From assembly GCF_004368405.1 (NCBI RefSeq), contig NZ_SBJH01000059.1:62001-126000 (forward strand): DNA of 64,000 bases, written 5' to 3'. Positions within the stretch are counted from its first letter, which is position 1, and each line of letters starts with the position of its first letter. This document shows, in pieces, positions 52,925 to 61,275 of this stretch. The notes beneath the pieces were generated by a model that was given only the letters and a program-made list of their open reading frames with translations, had not been told where the DNA came from and made no database searches. Both the position numbers and the translations under genes were made by a program. The stretch is from Olivibacter sp. XZL3 (GTDB lineage: Bacteria > Bacteroidota > Bacteroidia > Sphingobacteriales > Sphingobacteriaceae).

Positions 52925-52932
52925 TACTTTTG
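52925..52932 (+). promoter_or_regulatory. Predicted -7 box TACTTTTG
   Basis: TACTTTTG fits TAnnTTTG and lies 19 bases before the lipoprotein start. The nearest TTTG upstream (52898-52901) is 23 bases away, a long spacing. Confidence 0.4.
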
Positions 52933-52951
52933 AAAACCAAAAAACAAGATT

Positions 52952-53884
52952 ATGATACAAAACAAACTTTCGTACATGTATTTGCTGCTGTTGATCCTAT
53001 CGGTATCCTGCAGCAAAGACCGGGAAACAGCAGGGCCTTCCAATGAGAAACACGCGGTTACATTTAGGGTGTCCAACCTGCAGGTAATAACGGAACCCCT
53101 TGCCAAAGGGGGTGGAAAACTGGCTGTTGCAAAAAAAATGGAGCAGGTTTGGGGAAATGATTTGAAACATCATATTAACTATCTGTACATGGCTATCAGA
53201 GACCGAAATACTTTTGAAAGTGTAGCATTGGTGACACAGGATACTTCTTCCGATAATTTCGGGGTTTTAATAGCTGATCTCCATTATGGTCAGTATGATA
53301 TCGGGGTGGTGGGTTCAACGGTGCCCGTTGACGGTTTTGATGTTCGCCGTGGTTTGGCTTATATGCCGAGTACATTGGGTGATTTGTTCTCCTCGTCAAC
53401 GGAATTTGAGTTTTTGGATGAACCTACTACCAATGTGCGGGAGATTGAGTTACAACGCTCCATCGGCAAATTAGTGTTGGATTTTACGGCTTTGCCTGAA
53501 GAAGCGCAATCAGTACATGTCCGTGCGGTAGACGAGTATAACGACCCTGCTTACTGGCCATACCTGTTTAGTTATTACTCGGGTAGCTTTAGTGGTTTTA
53601 CATATGATTTTAATTATACGATTAGTCATACGTTTACCGAAGAAGAGCACGCGGCGGCACGTTTCGTGCGGGGCTTCTTTGCTCCGCATAACTCGGCGCA
53701 GCACTTTGCTGTCGAAATTTATAATTGGTATGGAGAGCTGATGAATCGGGTAATTGTTCACGATGTGCCCATCCAGGCGAACCGCGCAACTATTTTAAGA
53801 GGTGATCCTTACAGTACCCGTGGAGGCGTATATGCAACCTTGGATCCGGATTGGCAGCCTGACTCGATACGCGTCGACTTTTAA
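52952..53884 (+). CDS. Lipoprotein of fimbrillin/Mfa2-FimB-like type
   Basis: The 310-residue protein has a lipobox 'LILSVSCSKDRE' (Cys20). The layout (strand-rich 'VTFRVSNLQVITEPL', then 'TNVREIELQRSIGKLVLDFT' which matches the fimbrial anchor pattern of an acidic-basic strand at the start of the second sandwich) fits the fimbrillin-like FimB/Mfa2 family. Such proteins anchor or form short fimbriae. No other fimbrial genes are linked, so the role here is uncertain. Confidence 0.6.
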   Translation: MIQNKLSYMYLLLLILSVSCSKDRETAGPSNEKHAVTFRVSNLQVITEPLAKGGGKLAVAKKMEQVWGNDLKHHINYLYMAIRDRNTFESVALVTQDTSSDNFGVLIADLHYGQYDIGVVGSTVPVDGFDVRRGLAYMPSTLGDLFSSSTEFEFLDEPTTNVREIELQRSIGKLVLDFTALPEEAQSVHVRAVDEYNDPAYWPYLFSYYSGSFSGFTYDFNYTISHTFTEEEHAAARFVRGFFAPHNSAQHFAVEIYNWYGELMNRVIVHDVPIQANRATILRGDPYSTRGGVYATLDPDWQPDSIRVDF

Positions 53885-54080
53885 GGACGCTGTTCTCCCG
53901 TGATGTGTATCCGTCCGGTTGACGCTATTTACGAAGGCTTGGTACTTTTGACAGTCGGCCCTACATTTTTCAAGCAGGTCTGGATACTTTGGTGGCTATT
54001 ATGTTGAAGAGGTCATTCTCAAGCCAAATTATAAGAAAATTTTAACCGGTGGAGGTTTTGGATCCGTCATACCAATGGAT

Positions 54081-54473
54081 TTAGGAAGCTCGATAGATAA
54101 CAGAATCAGGGAATCTTTGTCCGTTGATATAATTACCGAAAAAGTTAATTCTGCTAATCGTGTTTCCTGTATGGATCATCCTTTGCAAAGCACGGATTGT
54201 CTCCTCATCTTTATCAATGACGCGTATGTCTGCCAAGGATAATGGTATTCCGTTTTCTTGTATGGTGGAAAGAATCTTTTGATAATATTGTCTAGAACCA
54301 TTGTCCTTGACACCCTCCATGGCCAAAACGAGCGACCAGTTATAGTCTTCTTCAGAAATTCTCATCAGGAATGCCGTAGGTACAGAAATTCCCTGTTTGT
54401 CCAAAGCAATAATCAATTCCTTTCCCTTTTCATATAAATCTTCTACCAATATTGCTGTATCCATGGTGATCAC
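54081..54473 (-). CDS. Hypothetical protein downstream of ORF6N gene
   Basis: The 130-residue protein starts at GTG 54473 directly after the stop of the ORF6N gene (or at ATG 54464), so the two are coupled. It has helical character with 'DTAILVEDLYEKGKELIIAL' and 'YQKILSTIQENGIPLSLADI' and no cysteine or membrane segment. I do not recognise a family. It may be the partner of the ORF6N protein. The 196-base gap 53885-54080 shows nothing. Confidence 0.6.
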   Translation of the reverse strand: MITMDTAILVEDLYEKGKELIIALDKQGISVPTAFLMRISEEDYNWSLVLAMEGVKDNGSRQYYQKILSTIQENGIPLSLADIRVIDKDEETIRALQRMIHTGNTISRINFFGNYINGQRFPDSVIYRAS

Positions 54474-55028
54474 TTATCCCTTGTTCTTCCCAATCTCATA
54501 TCCAACCTTTTTTCTCGGTTTTTCCCCTTTTTCGATGAATTTACTGAGGTAACTGAACAGTACTTCTATTTTCTGGTCTTGCTTGATCATTTGTTTTTCT
54601 ACTTGTTCAACCCTTAAGAACACATCTTTATGAGCTAAGAGTAGCTCTCGAATTTTAGTATAGATGCGCATGATCTGGATATTTACCTGGATGGCTTGCT
54701 CGCTGTTTAAAACGCTGGATAGCATCAAAATACCATGTTCTGTGAAAACATTAGGCAGATAGGTTCTGCCTCCTCTTCCTGCTTTTGAGGTCGCAAATTG
54801 CGACCTCAAAGATTCCCATTCGATTTCATTCAATTGAAACATGAAGTCTTCGGGGAAACGAGCCATATTACGTTTAACCTGCTCATTTAGGCGCTTTGTG
54901 GTTACTCCATATAGTTCTGCTAGGTCGCTATCTAACATTACTTTCTGCTCTCGAATAAAATATATTTTATTAATTACTATTTCATCGGGTATAACGGATC
55001 TGTCATCTATTGATTTGGTTTCGGTCAT
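54474..55028 (-). CDS. ORF6N-domain DNA-binding protein
   Basis: The 184-residue protein has the ORF6N (KilA-N-like) domain at about 10-100: 'KIYFIREQKVMLDSDLAELY', 'VTTKRLNEQVKRNMARFPED', 'TYLPNVFTEHGILMLSSVL', followed by a coiled-coil tail ('QVEKQMIKQDQKIEVLFSYL'). ORF6N proteins are common in phages and mobile islands but also occur as chromosomal genes of Bacteroidota, where the function is unclear. It is the first gene of a two-gene unit. Confidence 0.88.
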   Translation of the reverse strand: MTETKSIDDRSVIPDEIVINKIYFIREQKVMLDSDLAELYGVTTKRLNEQVKRNMARFPEDFMFQLNEIEWESLRSQFATSKAGRGGRTYLPNVFTEHGILMLSSVLNSEQAIQVNIQIMRIYTKIRELLLAHKDVFLRVEQVEKQMIKQDQKIEVLFSYLSKFIEKGEKPRKKVGYEIGKNKG

Positions 55029-55556
55029 GGCTAATCAAGGGTTTAGATTGACTACTGTTTATGGCTCTAATATAGTGAAAATAGGAGTATTTCGAGAAAT
55101 GTTTTTAGCGTTTCGTATCAACTTATGTATACGCTAGAGGAGATTTTAGCATAGGCATAATCCTTTTACTAGTTTTCTTTTGATATCTCTTCCAGCGGTT
55201 TCTTTAACGCCCACACAGACTTTAAGTAAGATTGAGAACGTATAATCTTCATAAGTATTTTCGATTTTACTGATTTTTGCTCTCGTCACACCGTCACATT
55301 TATCTGCTTAAGTCCTCCTGAATCCAATCTTCTTCAAAGCCTAAATCTTTTTTATTTTTTTTCCTATCGTTGAATAGGGGATTTTATGCTTGGTGATGTA
55401 GGGTCTTATTCGCCATTGGCAAAAGCATCATCGTTTTCTTTCTCAAGGATACTATTGAAAAGAAATATTAAATCTTCCCAATGATGAACGACAAGTGACA
55501 GATAGTATCTTAATAAGTTTTGAACTTATAGAAACAAGGGTAAAACCAATTGTTCC
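55029..55556. other. Gene-poor stretch between ORF6N and XRE genes
   Basis: I see no complete gene. On the - strand an open run of about 39 codons (55525-55406) has protein-like composition ('LVVHHWEDLIFLFNSILEKE') but no start codon, so it may be the tail of a decayed gene. No repeat or hairpin stands out. Confidence 0.35.
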
Positions 55557-55823
55557 TTATTGTTTTTCATGGCTTTTAACTTGTGCTTCAGATTTTCCGG
55601 ATTTAGTTGGAGTTGAAATCAGTAGTTCTCTAATATCTACATTTAAAATTTTCGCAATTAACGGTAATTTATTGGTTTCCGGATAAGTCTTATGATTGAT
55701 CCATTCTGAAACGGTACCTGTATTTACACCCACTAGCTCCGCGAACACCTGCTTTTTGACGCCTTGTTCAGCAAGTATTGCACCAATTCTAAATATTGCC
55801 TCTTTCCTTGATTTTTTAGCCAT
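55557..55823 (-). CDS. XRE-family helix-turn-helix regulator
   Basis: From ATG 55823 the 88-residue protein has a Cro/C1-type HTH ('RIGAILAEQGVKKQVFAELV', 'TVSEWINHKTYPETNKLPLI') spanning about residues 10-65 and a basic tail. The start at 55853 adds ten non-conserved residues. Its promoter region contains a cluster of ATTATG/CATAAT half-sites, a likely operator. It may be autoregulated. Confidence 0.85.
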   Translation of the reverse strand: MAKKSRKEAIFRIGAILAEQGVKKQVFAELVGVNTGTVSEWINHKTYPETNKLPLIAKILNVDIRELLISTPTKSGKSEAQVKSHEKQ

Positions 55824-55898
55824 CGTACGTTTATTGCAGCTAAAATAGCACATTTATAGCTGATTTTCAAAATGTAAATGCTTGATATTCAATGCGTT

Positions 55899-55946
55899 AT
55901 TATGTTTTATTCATAATTGTTTATGTATAAAACATAATATATTATG
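55899..55946. promoter_or_regulatory. Cluster of ATTATG/CATAAT inverted half-sites
   Basis: A perfect 12-bp inverted repeat (ATTATGTTTTAT 55899-55910, ATAAAACATAAT 55927-55938, 16-base spacer) overlaps the 14-base palindrome CATAATATATTATG (55933-55946), with another CATAAT at 55912-55917. It lies 76 bases upstream of the XRE gene and is a good candidate operator for it. Confidence 0.5.
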
Positions 55947-56005
55947 ATTTAAATGAAAAATATAGTAGTTTTGAATGTGGTTTCCAATTTGAGAAACCTT
56001 AGGCA

Positions 56006-56260
56006 TTAATTAAAGAGTCTCGACTGCAAATTCCGACACTTTGCGAACGGACGAGGCGGTAGGTTAATGCCTGTGGTGGCTTTTGTGTACATTTGTATCA
56101 CTATAGCGCCACGGGCTCTATCGTAAATCCGTTCCGTTCGGCCGTCGGAAGCCTGCAGTGCGGTTGATGGAGCCCGGGCTATAGTGAAAGGCTTCGCTGC
56201 TAAAGAGACTTGCCCATTGAAGCGAGTTATGAAAAGAAAACCTAATCCAAACCAATCCAA
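56006..56260 (-). other. Structured element / uncertain 84-codon reading frame
   Basis: The region is more GC-rich than its surroundings and contains a long-range inverted repeat (56099-56118 with 56170-56186: CACTATAGC...CGGGCTC / GAGCCCG.GCTATAGTG). The - strand frame is open for 84 codons with no domain I recognise ('PFTIARAPSTALQASDGRTE'). The inverted repeat and lack of recognisable features make a repeated, structured intergenic element more likely than a gene. The remainder of 55854-56417 is AT-rich leader. Confidence 0.3.
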
Positions 56261-56417
56261 CCAACGTTCTAAAGCATTAGAACATGCGCCTTGTTATGTA
56301 AGTCAATTACATTCCCGTAAATTTCTCTTCAAAAACATTATCCGTAAGCCCGAATAGCTCCGGTTAAAATTTCTTTGAGTACCTAACAAGATTTTTTAAC
56401 CCAACCTATTCAAAAAA

Positions 56418-59400
56418 ATGAACGATAAAATCGTAAGGGCTGTGCTATGGCCGAAGCACAAGCTGTCAGAAATCAGCTGTCAGCTATCGGCTGGATACCA
56501 GATCAAAAAGAGAAATAAAGATAAAAGAAAGCGACGAACGACTTCCGGTAGAGACGAACGACCTACTAAAGGGCAGGCCTTGCGCCCCCTTAAACCTTAT
56601 GCCTTTTACCTTATAACCTTAAAGATTTTGTTCTGTGTTTGTTTGGCACACGCCCGGCAGTCCTCCTCCCCGGAGGCTGCCCACGGCGTGGCTTTGCAAA
56701 GTTTTTATCTACTTAATGGACAAGTTGTATCTGCCGAAACAAATGAACCACTGGATGGAGCTACTGTAAAAATATGGGAACAGAATGTCAAGGTCTTGAC
56801 GGATGCGGATGGTATGTTCCGGTTGACAGTGCCCGATACAGGTGGGATTTTGCTCGTCAGTTATGTAGGCTATAAGATTGCCGAAGTTCCCTTCGGAGGG
56901 AGCCAATCGACCCCGTTAAAGGTTCGATTGGAAAGCAATGGCACCCAGCTGGAAGAAGTGCAGGTGAGTACAGGATACCAAGTTTTACCCAAAGAAAGGG
57001 CAACGGGGAGTTTTGTGCACATGGATAGTGCTTTACTAAACAGAAGGATTTCAACGAATATTCTTGATCGTTTAGACGGGATGTCCACAGGGATATACTT
57101 TAATCGGGCCAATACCGGAAATATAGCGACCTCTCCACTATTGAAAAATACGGGGATCAACATTCGCGGTGAAAGTACCTTCAACAGCTCTACTGACCCA
57201 CTGATCGTTGTGGATAATTTTCCTTATGAAGGCGAGATTAGTAATATCAATCCTAATGATGTCGAGTCTATTACTATTCTTAAAGATGCTGCAGCCGCTT
57301 CCATATGGGGCGCGAGAGCTGGTAATGGGGTGATCGTGATTACTACAAAGAGCGGAAAACAGAATGAACCGCTGAAGCTGAATGTTTCGGCTAATGTGAG
57401 TATTACGGAAAAGCCTAATCTTTTCTATGATCCTTTTTATGTGGGGGCTAGCGATTATATCGAGTTAGAACGGTATCTCTTTAATCAAGGATATTTTGAT
57501 ACCGACCTCAATGATAGGCGCTCATGGCCGTCTATAACACCCGTAGTAGATTGGCTGGCTAAACAAAGGAACGGTGAGTTGACCGAAACTGAAGTTAACG
57601 ATAGGTTGGCTCAGCTTGCTAGCAACGATGTGCGCCAGGATTATGCGAACTTTATATACCAACCGGCTATCAATCAGCAATATTATATTGGCGTGCGCGG
57701 AGGGAACAACAAACTGGCTTATAATTTTTCTGTTGGGCATGACCGTAATCGTGAAAGCCTTGTAGCTAACCAGTTTCAGCGTACGTCCATAAATAGCAAT
57801 CAAACCTACTCTTTTTCAACAAAATTTTCAGTATCCCTAGGGTTAAACTATAGCCAAAATAAAACGACACAGAACAATGATTTTGCATATGGATCCTATA
57901 GTTCCGTAGGAGGTAAATACAATCGTATTTATCCTTACGCACGATTGAAGAATGCAGACGGTTCCAATGCTGATATTCTACGAGGGATCAATGGTATTTA
58001 TCTCAACGAATGGGAAACCGAAGGAGGCATGGATTGGCGTTATCGGCCCTTAGATGAAATTCATTTAACTGACAATTTTACCAAAGTTAACGACCTGCTG
58101 TTGAGGGTTTCGGCTGATTATCAAGTTGTGCCCGGATTCACCGCACGCCTGTTTTACCAGAACGAAAGACAGACGATCAATAGCTATGATTATAGCAACC
58201 CACTATCGTATAATGCGCGTAATATGGTCAACAGATTCGTAGTCAGAGGGGAAGATGCCAACGATTGGCAGTATAATTTTCCACAAGGCGGCCTGCTGGA
58301 TCTGGGCAATTATGAATGGCTTTCCCAGAATGCGAGAGGACAATTGGACTATAATCAGGCGTTTGGCCTTCATGAGCTGAATGGTATCCTTGGAACTGAA
58401 CTGCGAGAATTGAAAACCGAAGGCTATAATAATAGCTTTTATGGCTATGACGATCAGTTTGGTACCGGAGTGGGTTTTCTCGACTATACTACATGGTACC
58501 CAGCAAATCCATCAGGTTCTGCACTGATTCCTGCACCGCCAAGTGGCATAGACGGCCAATTGAACCGATATGTTTCTTATTATACCAATCTTGGTTATTC
58601 TTATGCAGGTAGATATCTGTTAAATCTGAGTGGCCGGAAGGATGGAGCAAATCTCTTCGGTACAAAGCCCAATCAAAGGGTTACCCCGCTTTGGTCTGCC
58701 GGGTTGGGTTGGCTATTGAGCAAAGAACATTTTTATCCTTTGGCATGGTTGCCCTATTTAAAACTTCGGGCAACCTATGGCGTTAATGGCAACGTATACA
58801 ATTATGGTTCGGCTTATCTCACTGGGTCTTATTCCACAGACACACAAACCGGCGCAAAGGTCATTGTGGGCGCCAAAGCTCCAAATCCTGAACTGGCTTG
58901 GGAAAAAGTAAGGAATACCAATCTTGGGGTTGACTTTGCATCTAAAGCAAATAGGATTTCCGGAACGTTGGAATTTTACTGGAAAAAAGGACGGGATTTG
59001 ATCCAACCCACCAACCTTGCTCCGCAAACAGGATTTACCACTTTTATGGCCAATACAGCCAGTAGCAATACGCAAGGTTTGGAACTAAACCTCAATGCTA
59101 AGATTTTGGTAAAGGCTTTCAAGTGGAATAGTACCTTATTATTGAGTACCGTGAACGATAAGGTGATACGGTACGATGCTCCGCTGACTTCTACAAGTAT
59201 CCAATCTGCCGGAGGGGTGGTGGGCAGGCCTATGTATGGCCTCTTTAGTTACCGTTGGGCTGGTCTCGACCCGCAAAGCGGTGATCCTTTAGGATTTCTT
59301 CAGGGGACGGTCAGCAACGATTATAACGCTATACGGAATAACTATAGTCCTGACAGCCTGGTGTATAACGGAACGATTCGGCCTACTGCTTTCGGCGCAT

Positions 59401-59870
59401 TTCGGCAGGACGTCAGTTACCGTAATTTTAGCCTTTCTTTCAATATTACTTATCAGTTGGGTTATGTTTTCCGTAGGTCTTCCGTGAATCTCAATTATGC
59501 AAACTTATTGGCTACAGGACTACATAGCGATTACCTGCAACGGTGGCAGCAACCGGGAGACGAGCAGCATACTCAGGTGCCTTCTATCAGTTATGCCAGC
59601 AATACGAATCGTAGTATATTCTACCAGTATTCGGAGGCGTTGGTGGAAGATGGTGACCATATTCGTCTGCAGGACGTACGTTTGTCCTATCATTTCAATG
59701 ATCGGTTATGGGGACGAAGTGGGATTAAAAATTTAGAGATTTTTTGCTACGCTAAAAACCTGGGCATTTTGTGGCGCAAAAATAAACTGGGACTTGATCC
59801 TTTAGCTATTTATTATGGCAATTATCCTGCCCCAACTTATTGGTCATTTGGCGCTTCTTTTCACCTTTAA
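56418..59870 (+). CDS. SusC/RagA TonB-dependent transporter (locus 3)
   Basis: The 1150-residue protein has an unusual basic, low-complexity N-terminal extension (1-60), then a hydrophobic segment 'YAFYLITLKILFCVCLAHA' at about 61-79 that would be the signal anchor or peptide, a carboxypeptidase-D regulatory-like domain ('LNGQVVSAETNEPLDGATVK', about 98-175), a plug ('VVDNFPYEGEISNINPNDVE', 'AAAASIWGARAGNGVIVITTK') and a barrel ending 'YWSFGASFHL'. No in-frame ATG lies between codon 1 and the signal. It is followed by SusD and a thioredoxin-like protein. No STN domain is seen. Confidence 0.93.
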   Translation: MNDKIVRAVLWPKHKLSEISCQLSAGYQIKKRNKDKRKRRTTSGRDERPTKGQALRPLKPYAFYLITLKILFCVCLAHARQSSSPEAAHGVALQSFYLLNGQVVSAETNEPLDGATVKIWEQNVKVLTDADGMFRLTVPDTGGILLVSYVGYKIAEVPFGGSQSTPLKVRLESNGTQLEEVQVSTGYQVLPKERATGSFVHMDSALLNRRISTNILDRLDGMSTGIYFNRANTGNIATSPLLKNTGINIRGESTFNSSTDPLIVVDNFPYEGEISNINPNDVESITILKDAAAASIWGARAGNGVIVITTKSGKQNEPLKLNVSANVSITEKPNLFYDPFYVGASDYIELERYLFNQGYFDTDLNDRRSWPSITPVVDWLAKQRNGELTETEVNDRLAQLASNDVRQDYANFIYQPAINQQYYIGVRGGNNKLAYNFSVGHDRNRESLVANQFQRTSINSNQTYSFSTKFSVSLGLNYSQNKTTQNNDFAYGSYSSVGGKYNRIYPYARLKNADGSNADILRGINGIYLNEWETEGGMDWRYRPLDEIHLTDNFTKVNDLLLRVSADYQVVPGFTARLFYQNERQTINSYDYSNPLSYNARNMVNRFVVRGEDANDWQYNFPQGGLLDLGNYEWLSQNARGQLDYNQAFGLHELNGILGTELRELKTEGYNNSFYGYDDQFGTGVGFLDYTTWYPANPSGSALIPAPPSGIDGQLNRYVSYYTNLGYSYAGRYLLNLSGRKDGANLFGTKPNQRVTPLWSAGLGWLLSKEHFYPLAWLPYLKLRATYGVNGNVYNYGSAYLTGSYSTDTQTGAKVIVGAKAPNPELAWEKVRNTNLGVDFASKANRISGTLEFYWKKGRDLIQPTNLAPQTGFTTFMANTASSNTQGLELNLNAKILVKAFKWNSTLLLSTVNDKVIRYDAPLTSTSIQSAGGVVGRPMYGLFSYRWAGLDPQSGDPLGFLQGTVSNDYNAIRNNYSPDSLVYNGTIRPTAFGAFRQDVSYRNFSLSFNITYQLGYVFRRSSVNLNYANLLATGLHSDYLQRWQQPGDEQHTQVPSISYASNTNRSIFYQYSEALVEDGDHIRLQDVRLSYHFNDRLWGRSGIKNLEIFCYAKNLGILWRKNKLGLDPLAIYYGNYPAPTYWSFGASFHL

Positions 59871-59887
59871 CATAAAATTTAATCAAT

Positions 59888-61270
59888 ATGAAACAGATAA
59901 TAAGCTATATAATGCTGATTACTTTGCTACTAAGCTTTGGTTCCTGTAGCAAAAAGGATGAATGGCTTGATGTCAAAAGTAGCAAGGGTTTTGTAGTGCC
60001 TGAAACGCTTAATGATTTTCAAGCCTTGTTGGATAATTCCAATGTGATGAATGGCAATTTTTCCACCCCGGGTCTAGTTGGCTCGGACAATTTATATATA
60101 CCGGATGAAATATTGCCAACCGCTACGGAGACCGAACGGAATCTATACCTCTGGGCAGACGAAATATGGGCCGATGGAACAAGTGCGGAATGGAATCTCA
60201 TGTATGCGATCGTTGAGTATGCCAATTTGGTTTTAGAAGGTCTGGATGATTTAGATGAGGCACAGTCAGAATATGCGAATGTAAAGGGGCAAGCTTATTT
60301 TTTCAGGGCTTATGCTTTTTACAACATTACGCAGGCTTTTTGTAAGGCTTATGATGCTTCAACTGCCTCCCTTGATCAGGGCATTCCATTGCGGTTAACG
60401 ACTGATGTAAATATCATCGTGTCCCGTGCCTCTTTATCTGATACATTTCAGCAAATGTTGGCAGATGCTCAAGAGGCAGCGGCCCTCTTGCCTGATGAAC
60501 AAAAGTATATACAGAGGCCATCTAAAGCAGCCGCTTTGGCATTGCTTGCAAAAATATACCTAAATATGGCTGATTACGGACAGGCAGAATATTATGCAGA
60601 TCAAGCGTTATCCATCAACGATAATCTGCTCGATTTTAACAGTGACCTCGTTTCAGAGAATATTACCTACAGATTTCCGGCAAAAGGAAACGGTAATCCG
60701 GAAGTATCCTTTTACGCCGATGCTATTGCTTATCGCTCCGTTCGTCCATTGACCTCAAGTTACGGCATTATAGACTCTTCACTTTATTCAAGTTACGAGG
60801 ATAATGATTTGCGTAAACGCTTCTTCTATAGAATCGCCGAAGGTTATCCAAAGTTTATTGGAGGTTATTCGGGAACCCTAGCAAATTTCTGCGGCATAGC
60901 AAATAATGAAGTGTTATTAATTAGGGCGGAAGCTAGGGCTAGACTGGGGGCATTGGAACTGGCTTCTGCAGATCTGGATTATCTATTGGAGCATCGGTTT
61001 GCCCACGGTACTTATCGTCCTTTGACTATAAATACTCAACAAGGCTTGTTGGAGGCGATTCTTTTGGAGCGCCGAAAAGAATTGCCATTTACGGGTAATT
61101 TACGATGGGAAGATCTTAAACGGTTGAATCGAGAGACGGCATTTCAAAAAACTTTAACAAGAAGAGTGGGAGATAGGGAGTATACGCTCCCTCCAAATGA
61201 TATCCGCTATGTTATGCCGATACCTATGCAGGAAATAGAACAAAGTGGGATACACCAAAACGAAAGGTAA
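59888..61270 (+). CDS. SusD/RagB family lipoprotein (locus 3)
   Basis: The 460-residue protein has a lipobox 'LLLSFGSCSKKDEW' (Cys20) and a shorter SusD layout ('SKGFVVPETLNDFQALLDNS', 'KGQAYFFRAYAFYNITQAFC', 'NNEVLLIRAEARARLGALEL', 'ERRKELPFTGNLRWEDLKRL'). It follows SusC by 17 bases and precedes the thioredoxin-like gene by 5. The 'DFQALLDN' opening is typical of the subgroup found with TlpA-like partners. Confidence 0.95.
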   Translation: MKQIISYIMLITLLLSFGSCSKKDEWLDVKSSKGFVVPETLNDFQALLDNSNVMNGNFSTPGLVGSDNLYIPDEILPTATETERNLYLWADEIWADGTSAEWNLMYAIVEYANLVLEGLDDLDEAQSEYANVKGQAYFFRAYAFYNITQAFCKAYDASTASLDQGIPLRLTTDVNIIVSRASLSDTFQQMLADAQEAAALLPDEQKYIQRPSKAAALALLAKIYLNMADYGQAEYYADQALSINDNLLDFNSDLVSENITYRFPAKGNGNPEVSFYADAIAYRSVRPLTSSYGIIDSSLYSSYEDNDLRKRFFYRIAEGYPKFIGGYSGTLANFCGIANNEVLLIRAEARARLGALELASADLDYLLEHRFAHGTYRPLTINTQQGLLEAILLERRKELPFTGNLRWEDLKRLNRETAFQKTLTRRVGDREYTLPPNDIRYVMPIPMQEIEQSGIHQNER

Positions 61271-61275
61271 TATTA

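Noticed and set aside
55406-55525. 39-codon frame as a small gene
   Set aside because: No start codon is present; at most it is the remnant of a lost gene.
54081-55823. Prophage or integrative island
   Set aside because: ORF6N and XRE genes occur in phages, but no integrase, attachment repeats or structural phage genes are present.
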